The notes under the pieces: model-generated | Database searches by the model: none | Seen by the model: the letters and a program-made list of their open reading frames with translations, nothing else | What the model was told of the DNA's origin: nothing | Translations under genes and position numbers: made by a program | Part shown: piece by piece, positions 43,001 to 51,951 of the stretch | Layout: each line of letters opens with the position of its first letter | How positions within the stretch are numbered: the first letter of the stretch is position 1 | Assembly (NCBI GenBank): GCA_036403815.1 | Contig: DASWQH010000009.1 | Location: 4,111-68,110, forward strand | Origin: JACVRN01 sp036403815 | GTDB taxonomy: Bacteria; Acidobacteriota; Blastocatellia; Pyrinomonadales; Pyrinomonadaceae | Length of the DNA: 64,000 nucleotides | Direction of reading: 5' to 3'

Positions 43001-45278
43001 GACTTGGCCCGCTTCAATTCTTGAGCACGCTCGGCTCTATTTTCCCGGCCTTCCCGACCTGACTGAGCCGAAGGTACAGCGGGCAAAGGTGTTCGCGCCC
43101 GACAACACAAGCCATCCCACAGTAATAGCGCTTCAGACGCCCTGGATTACTCCGCCCACGGCAAATATTAACTACGTGATCGATGCCACGCTTGGTGAAT
43201 GGCAGCACCTGCTCGCCGATACGTCATCGAATCCGGAACTCTCGTGGGAATACTCCAACGGCACGGCCTGGGAATCACTGATCTTGGAGGAAGAAGGAAC
43301 TCTCAATTTCAAGAACACCGGCGCGGTCAGGTTTCGAGTACCTGACAATCTCGCCGCAATTGATTGGGCAGGAAAGACCAGCCACTGGATTCGTGCGCGT
43401 CTGATCGGCGGCGACTACGGACGCGAGGAGATCAAGATCAAGATCAAAAATCTTGGCGGCGGTGATTCAGAGCAGACCGTAGACCGCTCGACCAAAGGTA
43501 TCCGACCACCTGCCGTCGTCAAGCTTCACATCTCATATGGATTCTGCAACAGCATCCATCCAACCTTCGTGCTCGCCGAAGACAGCGGCACTGTGCGCGA
43601 TCAGAGCGATGCGAATCGCACTCAGGGAGCGATCGTCGAAGCCTTTGTCCCGCTCGCGCTGACGCTTGGGCGATTGACGAAGACCGTCGCTTCGACCGAG
43701 GCACCAAAGCCGGGCGAAGACTGTCCACCCGACTGCGATTGCAAGACCTTACATCCGATCAAAGCAGAAACGCCGTCAGGTGTGACAACTACTGCCGCAA
43801 CTGAACCATCGAGAGTTACCGGACGCGAGGTCTACATCGGCCTGGCAGCAACGCTTTCGGAAGCACCAGTCAACGTGCTGCTGCTGGTTGAGGAACGCCC
43901 TCACACTAACTTCGCGCCGATGTCAATCGAAGCGCTGGCCGCGGACCGTTTTGTCCCGATCGTCGCCGACGATGCCACGCGGGCTCTCGGTGAAAGCGGT
44001 CTGCTTTCGCTGACGTTCGCAGTTCCGCCGACGCGCAGCGAGTTGTTCGGTAAGAAAGACTTAACCTGGCTGCGTCTCATTCCGAAGCACGGGAACGACA
44101 AATGGGTTCCCACGCTGCGCGGCGCTTATCTTAATGCAGCCTGGGCCAGTGCCACCGAAACTCTGACGCGAGAACTCCTAGGCTCTTCCGACGGCGCACC
44201 GAATCTCACCGTGTTTCTGGCGCGTCCGCCAGTGCTTCGCCAGACGCTCGAACTGCGCGTCAAGGAGTCGCTCGGCGAAGAAGAGCGCGAGGCACTTCTC
44301 AAGCAGGATGCAAAGAGCGTGTTGAGCACTGTGGAGGGTTTGCCTGGAGATTGGGTGTTGTGGAAGCAGGTGATCGATCCAGATGACGAGCCCGCAGCCG
44401 CGCGAGTCTACGCTCTCGATGAAACTAGCGGCGAAATTCGTTTCGGCGACGGACGGCACGGCCGTATTCCACCAATCGGCCGCAATTCGATTGTTGCCTT
44501 TAGCTACGCCCGTACCGAGCCGGATCCCACCGGCGGTGACAGCGTACCAGGCAACACGATCGCCGCTCGCACTTCGCTCAATTTAGTTTCTCCTGTCGAG
44601 ACAGTAGAAAGCATGACAGCCGCTGATCAGGCAGCGGGAGGTGCCCCGCCAGAGTCTGACGATCGAGTACTGCGCTTTGGCTTTACCCGGTTGCGGCATC
44701 GCAGTCGCGCGGTGACTGCGGAGGACCTTGAAGATCTGGCGCTCCAAAGTTCGCCTGACATTGTTCAGGCGCGCGCGTTCGTACGACGCGGCTTCATTCG
44801 CCTCGTTGTTGTGATGCATGGCAAAGAGCCGGTGCCGAATGCCGCACAGATTCGCGAGTTGCGCCGGTTGTTGCTCGGTGCAGCGCCAGCGTCGTTGAGC
44901 GCGTCAGGCACCTTACGGATCGAAGGACCAAAGATTCGCAGGCTGCGGATTGAGCTTGCGTTGTTGCTGGAAACGCTTGATCGCGCCGGAGAGGTTTCCA
45001 CTTTCGTCAAGAAGAAACTTGCCGACTTTTTCGACACGGGCACGGGCGGCATTGATAAGGACGGCTGGCAACTGGCTACTAGTCCGAGCGAAGAAGACAT
45101 CGCCTTAGCCATCAGCGATACCCCATATCTTGAGGCTATCAAAAATGTGAAGCTGCACGAGATTACTCAGGATGGTAATGAGCTTCCTTCACTGGTAGCG
45201 CCCGGCTCAAGAGAGATCGTGATGCTAGCGGATGATCCTATTCGCATCCAGTTCGAGACTGCCGAGGTGATGGTATGA
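40086..45278 (+). CDS. Giant baseplate-J-like protein with an inserted propeller-like region (Pvc11-type)
   Basis: A 1730-residue baseplate protein. The N-terminal 130 residues (RAWIPAWGLTDGEHDFGRAL, LLDWLGVRGEAARPARMPVV) and the C-terminal 350 residues (GEIRFGDGRHGRIPPIGRNS, then RHRSRAVTAEDLEDLALQSS) are typical of the baseplate assembly family. The FGDG.HGRIPP motif is characteristic. Residues of about 440-790 contain strand repeats with tryptophan and SGWKAFDPLPEPP-like segments that look like an inserted beta-propeller or lectin-like region, which may reach outward. The protein is much longer than most family members. It overlaps both neighbours by 4 bp. Confidence 0.88.
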   Translation: MKAPHAPRLDERRAAEFSAELQERARAWIPAWGLTDGEHDFGRALLEIAARFNSEVAERLDGAGEKMRRGLLDWLGVRGEAARPARMPVVFKLADTARESVLASAPVRMQADAGGTPVVFETEKDVRVVPGSLEVVVGVDADNDAFFLPPPGLSDLNPLESLPTQWQVKSFAATGVTNFQLDPEAGLLPDTIIEAASQQYRIVKADKDLVTIDRPLVNALDGGSVVTKVTTFSPFDGRTFNQQQHALYLGDSELLNVEAEATIEVVGASALREGFVWEYWGKLGDDDEEKWQPLKLAKDQKANGVVLEKPKGEVVEREIGGKKGRWIRAFVQTIRPDASPINVEDFSLRINASACGNDPTICPPVTVTESPKAEALANSTPLVLDNIFLPLGREPRQFDAFYLGSSEAFSKKGAQVRICFELADPTFASLAAVRGTGQFANNVLAGIGRDHALHLFQFVLPDATVSRFRDRDPLRPPIPGDSGAVPTSTKPIGLNPKCRPVITTVNNDFFVDVASGGTIWTWHESAGDGKLSGWKAFDPLPEPPKDPARIDDIVPVNIANTRVVFSSCRLFVHDGTEWSQKETKDVTGAPTNPPPVTLVTLAPVLEDTGGGLDGLKAGADMIGVSDDNLLYRVTTAGDCTSLPLVFGLNDEELVDAGTAPQNSTCNIGAMRPATLKFGATLVVVTANDARDKLVMYRGDPDSNIAPQVHRIDLQDQLIGTTVEISFVKGEPQFSVLCETPAGATYVASWQPFATGIIVKDILFRSNISSLGSLAGPPITLPTHIVAPGARGDLFVAPFYRLQRHELQMPAVNADEDGVVLSSTVNPFVTDDVFSIDTRTDAYLVNDPMTIPPDPEFLYPVKPPFIGAVGNDPELRAYRRDLPLPPNPPFNGNINDSTHFQLDPGDTKTVEGTFLLINDPTGLVVRKVNSIQAGVAVLAPALLSNNGTADYWEPEAVTGRVAPVIRLDPLTSGTWPASILEHARLYFPGLPDLTEPKVQRAKVFAPDNTSHPTVIALQTPWITPPTANINYVIDATLGEWQHLLADTSSNPELSWEYSNGTAWESLILEEEGTLNFKNTGAVRFRVPDNLAAIDWAGKTSHWIRARLIGGDYGREEIKIKIKNLGGGDSEQTVDRSTKGIRPPAVVKLHISYGFCNSIHPTFVLAEDSGTVRDQSDANRTQGAIVEAFVPLALTLGRLTKTVASTEAPKPGEDCPPDCDCKTLHPIKAETPSGVTTTAATEPSRVTGREVYIGLAATLSEAPVNVLLLVEERPHTNFAPMSIEALAADRFVPIVADDATRALGESGLLSLTFAVPPTRSELFGKKDLTWLRLIPKHGNDKWVPTLRGAYLNAAWASATETLTRELLGSSDGAPNLTVFLARPPVLRQTLELRVKESLGEEEREALLKQDAKSVLSTVEGLPGDWVLWKQVIDPDDEPAAARVYALDETSGEIRFGDGRHGRIPPIGRNSIVAFSYARTEPDPTGGDSVPGNTIAARTSLNLVSPVETVESMTAADQAAGGAPPESDDRVLRFGFTRLRHRSRAVTAEDLEDLALQSSPDIVQARAFVRRGFIRLVVVMHGKEPVPNAAQIRELRRLLLGAAPASLSASGTLRIEGPKIRRLRIELALLLETLDRAGEVSTFVKKKLADFFDTGTGGIDKDGWQLATSPSEEDIALAISDTPYLEAIKNVKLHEITQDGNELPSLVAPGSREIVMLADDPIRIQFETAEVMV

Positions 45279-47230
45279 GAACGCTTGCGCCAAATCTTTT
45301 CCAGCGCCGTTTCCAGGATTTGGTGGAAATCGGGCGCGCGCGCTTGCCATCTCTTGCCCCAGAGTGGACTGACCACAACGCACACGACCCCGGCATTACT
45401 CTAATGGAATTGCTCGCGTGGGTTGCCGAGGCGCAGCTTTATTCACTTTCGCGTTTGCGTCGTGACGAACGCGCCGCCTACGCCGCACTGCTTGGCATTT
45501 CTCAGCACGGAACCAGCGGCGCGATTGGACTTATCTGGCCTGACCGCCTTGATCCTAACTCGCCAGCTACGACGTTCACCAAGACCGTCGTTCTGTCAGA
45601 GGACACGGTTATCAATGCGACGGATGGTGGTAGTCCAACATTCAGACTGATGCACAAGCTCCTCTGGGTGCCCGGGCGCATTAAGAAATTGGAGACTCGT
45701 GGCACGAAGGGTCGCACCACCGATCACACCGCGACGAATGCGCGCGGTGGCTTGCCTTTCTTTCCGTTTGGCGAACAAGGCGGACGACGAAACGTGCTGG
45801 CCTTGACCTTCGACTGCCGCGACCAAGCGGGTCTATTCGGCAGCGATCGTCAAAGTGCGAAGGGCGCGTACTGGCCTATCGGGGTTCTTGTCGCGCCGCC
45901 AGTTGGAGACGCCGTCGAGACGACAACCAAGACGACAACACTGGTTGGGTCAGATCGGTCAACGCTTACGGCCACTCTTGTTACTGACAATGTCCGCGTC
46001 AACCTGCGAATTGCGTCCGATACCACTGACGGGTTTCTCGCTACGGGTACGCTCCTGCTCGACCTCGACAACGTGGCGATCTCTCCCGGGCAGCTCACTA
46101 TAGAGTTGCGTTCACGAGCAAGCTCTTCACGACCGCCGCGCGTGCTGCGCGTTGAGCCAAACGTCATTCCGATTAGGCAGGGCCAAACCATTATCCGCGA
46201 GACTCAAATCGCTACCGGCATGCCTGATTTAAGCTTCTTGCTCGAAGTGCCTGGCTTGCGCTTTTCCGAAGGCAAAGAGCCTTTAACTCTGGAAGTGGCC
46301 GAAGCGACTGGCTTGAACACCTGGCAGCGTTGTGAACGATTATCCGAGCACGGTCCTGATGACAACGTCTACGAACTCGACGCAGCGACCGGCCAGATTA
46401 TTTTTGGCAATGGCGTCAATGGGCGCATCCCGCCTGCTGACTCTCAAATACTATTCACTTACTCGGTGTCGGATGGCGAAGAGGGCCGCGTCGCGCGCAA
46501 CCGCAAATGGAAGGTTGCGGGATTCGGAAACACTTTCGGAGTTAATCCGGATCCGATTGCCGGAGGTGAGGCGGCATCCACACTGCTCGACGACCGCCGC
46601 GAGGCGAGGCGCCGCGTGCGTAGTGATCACGCTCTGGTAAGTTCAAGCGACATAGCAGAGGCAGCGAAAGCGTTGCCGCTGCTGGAAGTTGCCCGTGCGT
46701 GGGTGCCTCCTCCTCCCAACAACGCGCCGCGGACTGGCGCGGTTCCCCTGGTTGTACTACGCAGTCGCGCGGGTGGAGAAGAGCCAGAACAACCTCCGGA
46801 AACTGCGCAATGGCTGAACGCTATTAGCCGTCGTTTGTCCCCGCGAATGCCGCTCGGTTCGCGCCTCATGGTTACCGCGCCACGTTACGTCGAGTTCTTC
46901 ATTATTGCGGAGTTCGAGGCCAATGCGGGTTTGAAACCGTCGGGGGTAAAGGAAGCGGTGGAAGTGGAACTCAAGAAGCGACTGGCACTGATCGACACAG
47001 CGACCGGCGTGACGCCGCGCCAGCCGGGAGTTCCCGTAACGCTGCGCGATGTAGGGGCATGGATGCGCGCCACCGACGGCGTCAAGCAGGTGAGCCAGCT
47101 AGAGCTGCGCCGGGCCGATGGTCAGAAGATTGAGAAAGAGGTTGCAGTGCCTCGCAACGGTCTGCCCCGTTGTCTTTTCAGTCGCAACTCGATCGAGGTG
47201 AAAAGGCCGAAACCCGGGAGGTCGCAATGA
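45275..47230 (+). CDS. Second baseplate-J-like protein (Pvc12-type)
   Basis: A 651-residue baseplate protein. The start has LFQRRFQDLVEIGRARLPSL, then APEWTDHNAHDPGITLMELL and AWVAEAQLYSLSRLRRDER, the family hallmark. FGNGVNGRIPPADSQILF mirrors the FGDG motif of the upstream gene, and LVSSSDIAEAAKALPLLEV is the baseplate-J C-terminal segment. It overlaps the previous and next genes by 4 bp. Confidence 0.9.
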   Translation: MRTLAPNLFQRRFQDLVEIGRARLPSLAPEWTDHNAHDPGITLMELLAWVAEAQLYSLSRLRRDERAAYAALLGISQHGTSGAIGLIWPDRLDPNSPATTFTKTVVLSEDTVINATDGGSPTFRLMHKLLWVPGRIKKLETRGTKGRTTDHTATNARGGLPFFPFGEQGGRRNVLALTFDCRDQAGLFGSDRQSAKGAYWPIGVLVAPPVGDAVETTTKTTTLVGSDRSTLTATLVTDNVRVNLRIASDTTDGFLATGTLLLDLDNVAISPGQLTIELRSRASSSRPPRVLRVEPNVIPIRQGQTIIRETQIATGMPDLSFLLEVPGLRFSEGKEPLTLEVAEATGLNTWQRCERLSEHGPDDNVYELDAATGQIIFGNGVNGRIPPADSQILFTYSVSDGEEGRVARNRKWKVAGFGNTFGVNPDPIAGGEAASTLLDDRREARRRVRSDHALVSSSDIAEAAKALPLLEVARAWVPPPPNNAPRTGAVPLVVLRSRAGGEEPEQPPETAQWLNAISRRLSPRMPLGSRLMVTAPRYVEFFIIAEFEANAGLKPSGVKEAVEVELKKRLALIDTATGVTPRQPGVPVTLRDVGAWMRATDGVKQVSQLELRRADGQKIEKEVAVPRNGLPRCLFSRNSIEVKRPKPGRSQ

Positions 47231-49377
47231 AGGCGGACAAACTAAAGAGTTACCGCTTCGTGACTGAAGCGCAGTGGAACACCTGCCTTTTTGCACAGGC
47301 AGACCGGGAGTCGCTTCGTAGGGGCCAGGGCGTTCGCCCCTTCGCACCTTACGGCAGGCAAGCCAATCTTTATCAATCGTGTGGCGCTCACGCTCCTGCC
47401 ATTACATCCGCAGGCGAGATTTTCTGGCGCGATGACCATTGTGCTGTCCACCGACTGACGAGCTGCGACTACACACCTGAGGAGTCTCCAGCACCCGGTT
47501 CGCTAGCGCGAGCCAAACGCATTGTGTCCACCACAAGTGGCCTCTGGGTGATCGAAGAGTACGCCGACTTTGTCGAACGGTATGAAGTGGAAACATTCAC
47601 CCGTTTGCTGATTGCAAAGATCCGAGATGGAAAGATGTTCGACATCGCCAGCGATGACCATGAGTCTGTCTGGGTACTGATTGAACGCAAAGATGGTTGG
47701 CACGCAGTTCGAGTGAACCCGCACGGACGTGAGGTGAAGACGATCCACTTCCAGGGCATTTCCGACGCAAAAGCTTTTGTCTTTCTGAAACGCATGAAAC
47801 GGTTCGTCGTGCTCGCGGGTGATCGCTACCAGAAGCTTTACTGGTTTGATGCAGAAGGTGGCGCTGCACTTTTCAGCTTGCAAGTCGCGGCGCTGCATCC
47901 GTGCTTCAAGGCTCACGTGTTAGGCAATGATTCGAGCGACAAGGTCTTTGTGGCGGGCGCGGACGACGACGGGTCTGGCGCGCCGTACGTGCTTATATTG
48001 GATAGCGATGGGAATTCACTGGGCGATGTGCCTCTTGATTCGAAGGATGCACCGGCGACGGGAGTCGCAGCAAACCGCGGGGGCCTGCTTGTCACCGGGC
48101 GTCGCGGTCTGATGCAATTCTCCGTCGCGGAAGTAGTGCCCGAGGGCGCTGAACACGTGGAGTGCATGTTGATGACGCCGTTGCTCTTTTCACCCGACCG
48201 CGAGGATAGACGCCGTTGGCTCCGGGTGGAAGCGACGGCGAACTTGCCGGAAGGAAGCACGCTCGAAATTTCCTGGATCGCAACTGACGACGATGTAGCC
48301 ACCCGCGATCGCCTGAAGGCCATGTCCAATGACGACTCGATTCCGTCAAGCCAGGTGGTTGCAAAAATCCTGAACGAACCTGAATTGCCCCGTGGTCAAA
48401 CAGTGTTTCAAGGCGCTGCCAATTCAAAGGAAGAAAGCGAGAAGAAAGTATACGCCGCGAAGCTGTTCGACGTGAGCGAGCGCTATCTCTGGGTATGCGT
48501 ATCGCTGACAGCGGCGAGTGGCGCGCGCTTGCCGGTTCTTTCTGAGCTGAATGTTTTTTATCCCGGTCGAACTCTGATGGAAGACCTTCCTTCAATCTAC
48601 CAGAGAGAAGAAGAACAATCAGATAGTTTTCTGCGTGCGTTGGTCGGCGTGTTCGAGACAACGACGCAGGGGCTTGACCGGCGCATTGGGTCGATGGGTA
48701 GTCGCATACATCCAGCCACGGCAACGGAGCACTGGCTTGATTTCATTGCCCGTTGGCTTGGTGTGCCCTGGGACGACGCGCTCACATTGAAACAGAAAAA
48801 GGCCATCATCATGCGAGCGCCGGACATCGCGAAGGATCGTGGAACGCGAGCAGGTCTCGAAGCTCTACTTGAAGCTTTGATTCCCGGTTCACCGCCGCGT
48901 TTTCGCGTCACCGATGCTACCGCTGATTTTGGTTTCGCAGTGATCGGTGGCGAGTCGTGCGCTGGAAGTACACTGCCCGCGATATTGGGAGGGAACACGC
49001 GCTGGCAGCCCCAATTGAATGTGAGCGCGGTGCTCGGTTGCCTGCGTCTACCTTGCGCCGGTCAACTCGAAGACGGCGCAGCGCGACTCGCTGGACGGGT
49101 TCAGGTTGAGGTCGTCGCGACAGCCGCGGAGCGGCAAGCGTGGAGTCCATGGCTATTGGCTTTGATTACAGAAATGGTGCCACTTACGGCACGAGTAGAC
49201 CTTCGTTGGGTGACCGCACAGTCGTTCCGCAGTAATCGACTCGACGGAACAATGACGCTGGAGTCGCCCCCCGAACCACATCTTGGCACCGACGCGATCA
49301 CCGGTCTGGCAATTCTGCCGGAGCGCGGAGTTCGTCTTTCGGCGTGTGGGGCGCTCATGGGCACACGCTTGCGTTGA
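47227..49377 (+). CDS. Tail protein I-like protein with an N-terminal beta-propeller-like domain
   Basis: A 716-residue protein. About 440 N-terminal residues show repeated blade-like strands (TSGLWVIEEYADFVERYEVE, ESVWVLIERKDGWHAVRVNP, KRFVVLAGDRYQKLYWFDAE, DKVFVAGADDDGSGAPYVLI). The C-terminal 230 residues are the phage gpI domain: LPSIYQREEEQSDSFLRALV, DFIARWLGVPWDDALTLKQK and RGTRAGLEALLEALIPGSPP. The ATG at 47227 overlaps the previous stop by 4 bp; longer starts upstream are not needed. gpI normally anchors fibres, so the propeller may be a binding module. Confidence 0.85.
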   Translation: MKADKLKSYRFVTEAQWNTCLFAQADRESLRRGQGVRPFAPYGRQANLYQSCGAHAPAITSAGEIFWRDDHCAVHRLTSCDYTPEESPAPGSLARAKRIVSTTSGLWVIEEYADFVERYEVETFTRLLIAKIRDGKMFDIASDDHESVWVLIERKDGWHAVRVNPHGREVKTIHFQGISDAKAFVFLKRMKRFVVLAGDRYQKLYWFDAEGGAALFSLQVAALHPCFKAHVLGNDSSDKVFVAGADDDGSGAPYVLILDSDGNSLGDVPLDSKDAPATGVAANRGGLLVTGRRGLMQFSVAEVVPEGAEHVECMLMTPLLFSPDREDRRRWLRVEATANLPEGSTLEISWIATDDDVATRDRLKAMSNDDSIPSSQVVAKILNEPELPRGQTVFQGAANSKEESEKKVYAAKLFDVSERYLWVCVSLTAASGARLPVLSELNVFYPGRTLMEDLPSIYQREEEQSDSFLRALVGVFETTTQGLDRRIGSMGSRIHPATATEHWLDFIARWLGVPWDDALTLKQKKAIIMRAPDIAKDRGTRAGLEALLEALIPGSPPRFRVTDATADFGFAVIGGESCAGSTLPAILGGNTRWQPQLNVSAVLGCLRLPCAGQLEDGAARLAGRVQVEVVATAAERQAWSPWLLALITEMVPLTARVDLRWVTAQSFRSNRLDGTMTLESPPEPHLGTDAITGLAILPERGVRLSACGALMGTRLR

Positions 49378-49395
49378 TGATAGGAGAATGCACCT

Positions 49396-50949
49396 ATGAA
49401 CGATCCAACTACACACAAAACCGCACCTCACACGAGCAGCGCCAAAGGGGAATGCTGTACGGAGTTGAAATGCGAGTCAGGACTCAGGAACAACTACTTC
49501 GATGGGAAGCGGCTGACAACCGATTCGTTTCGCGTGGAACAGACCTACTCGCTTGAACGGCGGCACTTGCTCAATCGCGCGATTCACGGCTGGGGCGTGG
49601 TCTACGGTTACGAGATGACTTCAGCCGAATCTCAAGCCCAGAAAGATGGGTCGGGACAGTTGAAGATTGGCGTAGGGCTGGCCCTAGACGCGTGCGGCCG
49701 CGAGCTGCTGGAAACCGGCACGACGATCCAATTCAAAGATGTGCTCTTTCTCGATAGGGAGGGTAAGCGGTGGGATCCCGATGATGCATTCAAGCACTTG
49801 GGTGCTCCCCCGGGCTTTTCCTGGGACAATCCTCCGCAAGCTTTAGTCGAGGGTCTCAAAGAATGGTGCTGGTTGCTCAGCGTGCATTATGCGGAGCGCG
49901 GCACCGACCACATCAGAATCGAGGATCGCTGCCAATGCGGGCGCGATGAATGGGATCACGTATGCGAGACCGTACACTACTCACTCCGACCAATTGACTG
50001 CGACAAATGCTGCGGCCACTTTGATTGCGAACTTGAGTGCGAGTGTGGGACGGGACCCTGCTGCGATGACCCAAGAGAGCATACGTATGAAAAGGGCCGC
50101 GTTCCTGTGACTCGTGAAACGCGCCAACGTGGCGGATGTCAATGTCTGTGCAAGCACCTCACGCGCCTCAAAGTTGGCGGCGAGTGTGGCCCTCTGTGCG
50201 AGATCGAGGAGCCGTGCGGAAACGTTCGAGTTGACGTCAAGAATAGCGTTCCTCTAGCCTGCGTCAAACTGGTAACCGACAAATGTGGTTTGGCGTTCGG
50301 CACGATAGTGGAGGCGTGTGGTCCGCGACGCCTGGTCAAGCGCAACGATCTCCTGTTCGACCTCATCCGCGGTTGTGATCTTACGCGAATCAAGGACATC
50401 GGCTGGGCGGACTGGCATCGTAAAAGCGATCCAATCTCGTTCGAAGAGTTCGCTAATGCTTTTGCCCAGGGAGGCGACCAGGAACCTGAATATGTCACCC
50501 GAGACTTTTGGATTGAGTTCTCCCGTCCGGTACGCCGGGACACGGTGCGGCGGGATTGTTTTGTCATGACCATCATCACCTCTGAGCCTGACGATGTCTG
50601 GTGGGTGACGCTGCGCGTGCCGATTGTGCGCGTCAAAGCGGAAGACACAGATCTTGTTGATCGCGCAACGATCGTCGTCGATGGTCCCTGGCTTCGGGAT
50701 ACCTTGAGAGGTGCTGCCAGCATTTTTCAAGGCAAGGTGACAAGAGTCGAGCTGGAAGTGCGCGGAGATTTTATCGTTGACTGCAATGGTCAGACGGTGG
50801 ACGCAAATCCGCATGGCCGGATTCCGGTGCCGACCGGAAACGGGACGCCGGGCAGCACGTTTCTTTCAACGTTTCTTGTGGGGCCAGCACCGACGCCATC
50901 CCGTCCCGTCGAATATTACAGTGAAGATCGCATCAAAGGAGTCTCGTGA
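49396..50949 (+). CDS. Large cysteine-rich eCIS protein (fibre or adaptor candidate)
   Basis: A 517-residue protein with about 28 cysteines. The first 110 residues are a beta-domain (LRNNYFDGKRLTTDSFRVEQ, RAIHGWGVVYGYEMTS, IGVGLALDACGRELL) shared with the gene downstream. The middle is a cysteine cluster (DCDKCCGHFDCELECECGTG, then GGCQCLCKHL). The C-terminal half has beta-strands (PEYVTRDFWIEFSRPVRRDT). There is no signal peptide, consistent with a cytoplasmically assembled particle. It occupies the place between baseplate and cargo where fibre genes are found in other eCIS. The function is inferred from position only. Confidence 0.6.
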   Translation: MNDPTTHKTAPHTSSAKGECCTELKCESGLRNNYFDGKRLTTDSFRVEQTYSLERRHLLNRAIHGWGVVYGYEMTSAESQAQKDGSGQLKIGVGLALDACGRELLETGTTIQFKDVLFLDREGKRWDPDDAFKHLGAPPGFSWDNPPQALVEGLKEWCWLLSVHYAERGTDHIRIEDRCQCGRDEWDHVCETVHYSLRPIDCDKCCGHFDCELECECGTGPCCDDPREHTYEKGRVPVTRETRQRGGCQCLCKHLTRLKVGGECGPLCEIEEPCGNVRVDVKNSVPLACVKLVTDKCGLAFGTIVEACGPRRLVKRNDLLFDLIRGCDLTRIKDIGWADWHRKSDPISFEEFANAFAQGGDQEPEYVTRDFWIEFSRPVRRDTVRRDCFVMTIITSEPDDVWWVTLRVPIVRVKAEDTDLVDRATIVVDGPWLRDTLRGAASIFQGKVTRVELEVRGDFIVDCNGQTVDANPHGRIPVPTGNGTPGSTFLSTFLVGPAPTPSRPVEYYSEDRIKGVS

Positions 50950-51914
50950 TGAACAACACCAACGAACCAGTCGGCAGCACGCCAGGCATGTCAACACTTG
51001 AGAGAGCCAGGTTTGGCCCCGGCATGCTCTTGCAACACGAAGACCTGGAGCAATTGAACACCTACACGCGCGAGCTGAGCCGTCTCTTGTTCCAGTCGTT
51101 CTTTGGGTGCGGTGTCATTTGCGGTTTGGTCGTCGAAGCAGTCCCAGAGTGCGACAAGCTAAAGGTCAGCGTCCGTCCAGGCGTGGCGCTCTCGTGTTCC
51201 GGCGATCCCGTGTATGTGCCTGGCCCTAAACCCACAGATGTCTTTACGAAACCGAGCTTCAACCTAACCCCTGCTAGGGAACTCTGGGTCGTGCTTTGTG
51301 CCACTACGAAGTGCTGTGCGCCGCGCACGACCACCTGCTGTTCCGATGACGATGAGGCAACCTCAGACTGCACGCGAGAAAAAGATGGCTTCGAGATTCG
51401 TCTGTTGACGGAGCGTCCCAACTGCGCGTGTGCGTGTCCCATAGGTGATGCAAACACGCTGGCGGCGACGACTCATCAGAACAACGATAACGAGTCTGAG
51501 TGTAAGTGCGTCACAGACTTTACCTGCCACGAAGCTCATTACGCTGGAATCTGTGGTTGCACTTGCGGTGAATGCTCCGGTTGCGATTGCAAGTGCATTT
51601 TGCTTGCGCGCCTGGAGCCTGACGCGGCAGGGAAAGCCTGGAAGGCAGATCACAGCGTTCGCCGCTTTATCCGGCCCGTGTTAATGCGCGATCCAAAAGT
51701 CGAGATTGAGGTGAAGGAGCGCGCCGAGCAGCAGCAGCAACCACAACCGAAGTCTCAACAGATTCCGCAACCACAAGGGCAGGCGCTCGTCCATCGGCTT
51801 GATGAAGTACGGCAAGAGCGCCTGCGGTTACAGGCGGAAGAGCGGCGGCTACAGCGGGAGCAAAAGCAGCAGGAGGCAGCAGTGGCCGCTACCGGGAAGG
51901 GTACGCCCACGTAA
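50949..51914 (+). CDS. Cysteine-rich eCIS protein, paralogue of the upstream gene
   Basis: A 321-residue protein with about 23 cysteines. The N-terminal domain (ARFGPGMLLQHEDLEQLNTY, FFGCGVICGLVVEAVP, VRPGVALSCSGDPVYVPG) corresponds to that of the 49396 gene. The middle holds dense clusters (TKCCAPRTTTCCSDDDEATS, then CGCTCGECSGCDCKC). The last 80 residues are a Gln/Glu-rich helix (RQERLRLQAEERRLQREQ). The ATG at 50949 shares one base with the previous stop. It is probably a metal-stabilised structural part. Confidence 0.6.
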   Translation: MNNTNEPVGSTPGMSTLERARFGPGMLLQHEDLEQLNTYTRELSRLLFQSFFGCGVICGLVVEAVPECDKLKVSVRPGVALSCSGDPVYVPGPKPTDVFTKPSFNLTPARELWVVLCATTKCCAPRTTTCCSDDDEATSDCTREKDGFEIRLLTERPNCACACPIGDANTLAATTHQNNDNESECKCVTDFTCHEAHYAGICGCTCGECSGCDCKCILLARLEPDAAGKAWKADHSVRRFIRPVLMRDPKVEIEVKERAEQQQQPQPKSQQIPQPQGQALVHRLDEVRQERLRLQAEERRLQREQKQQEAAVAATGKGTPT

Positions 51915-51951
51915 GGCGCAGACTTCTTAACGCGCAGCCAAAGACCTGAAC

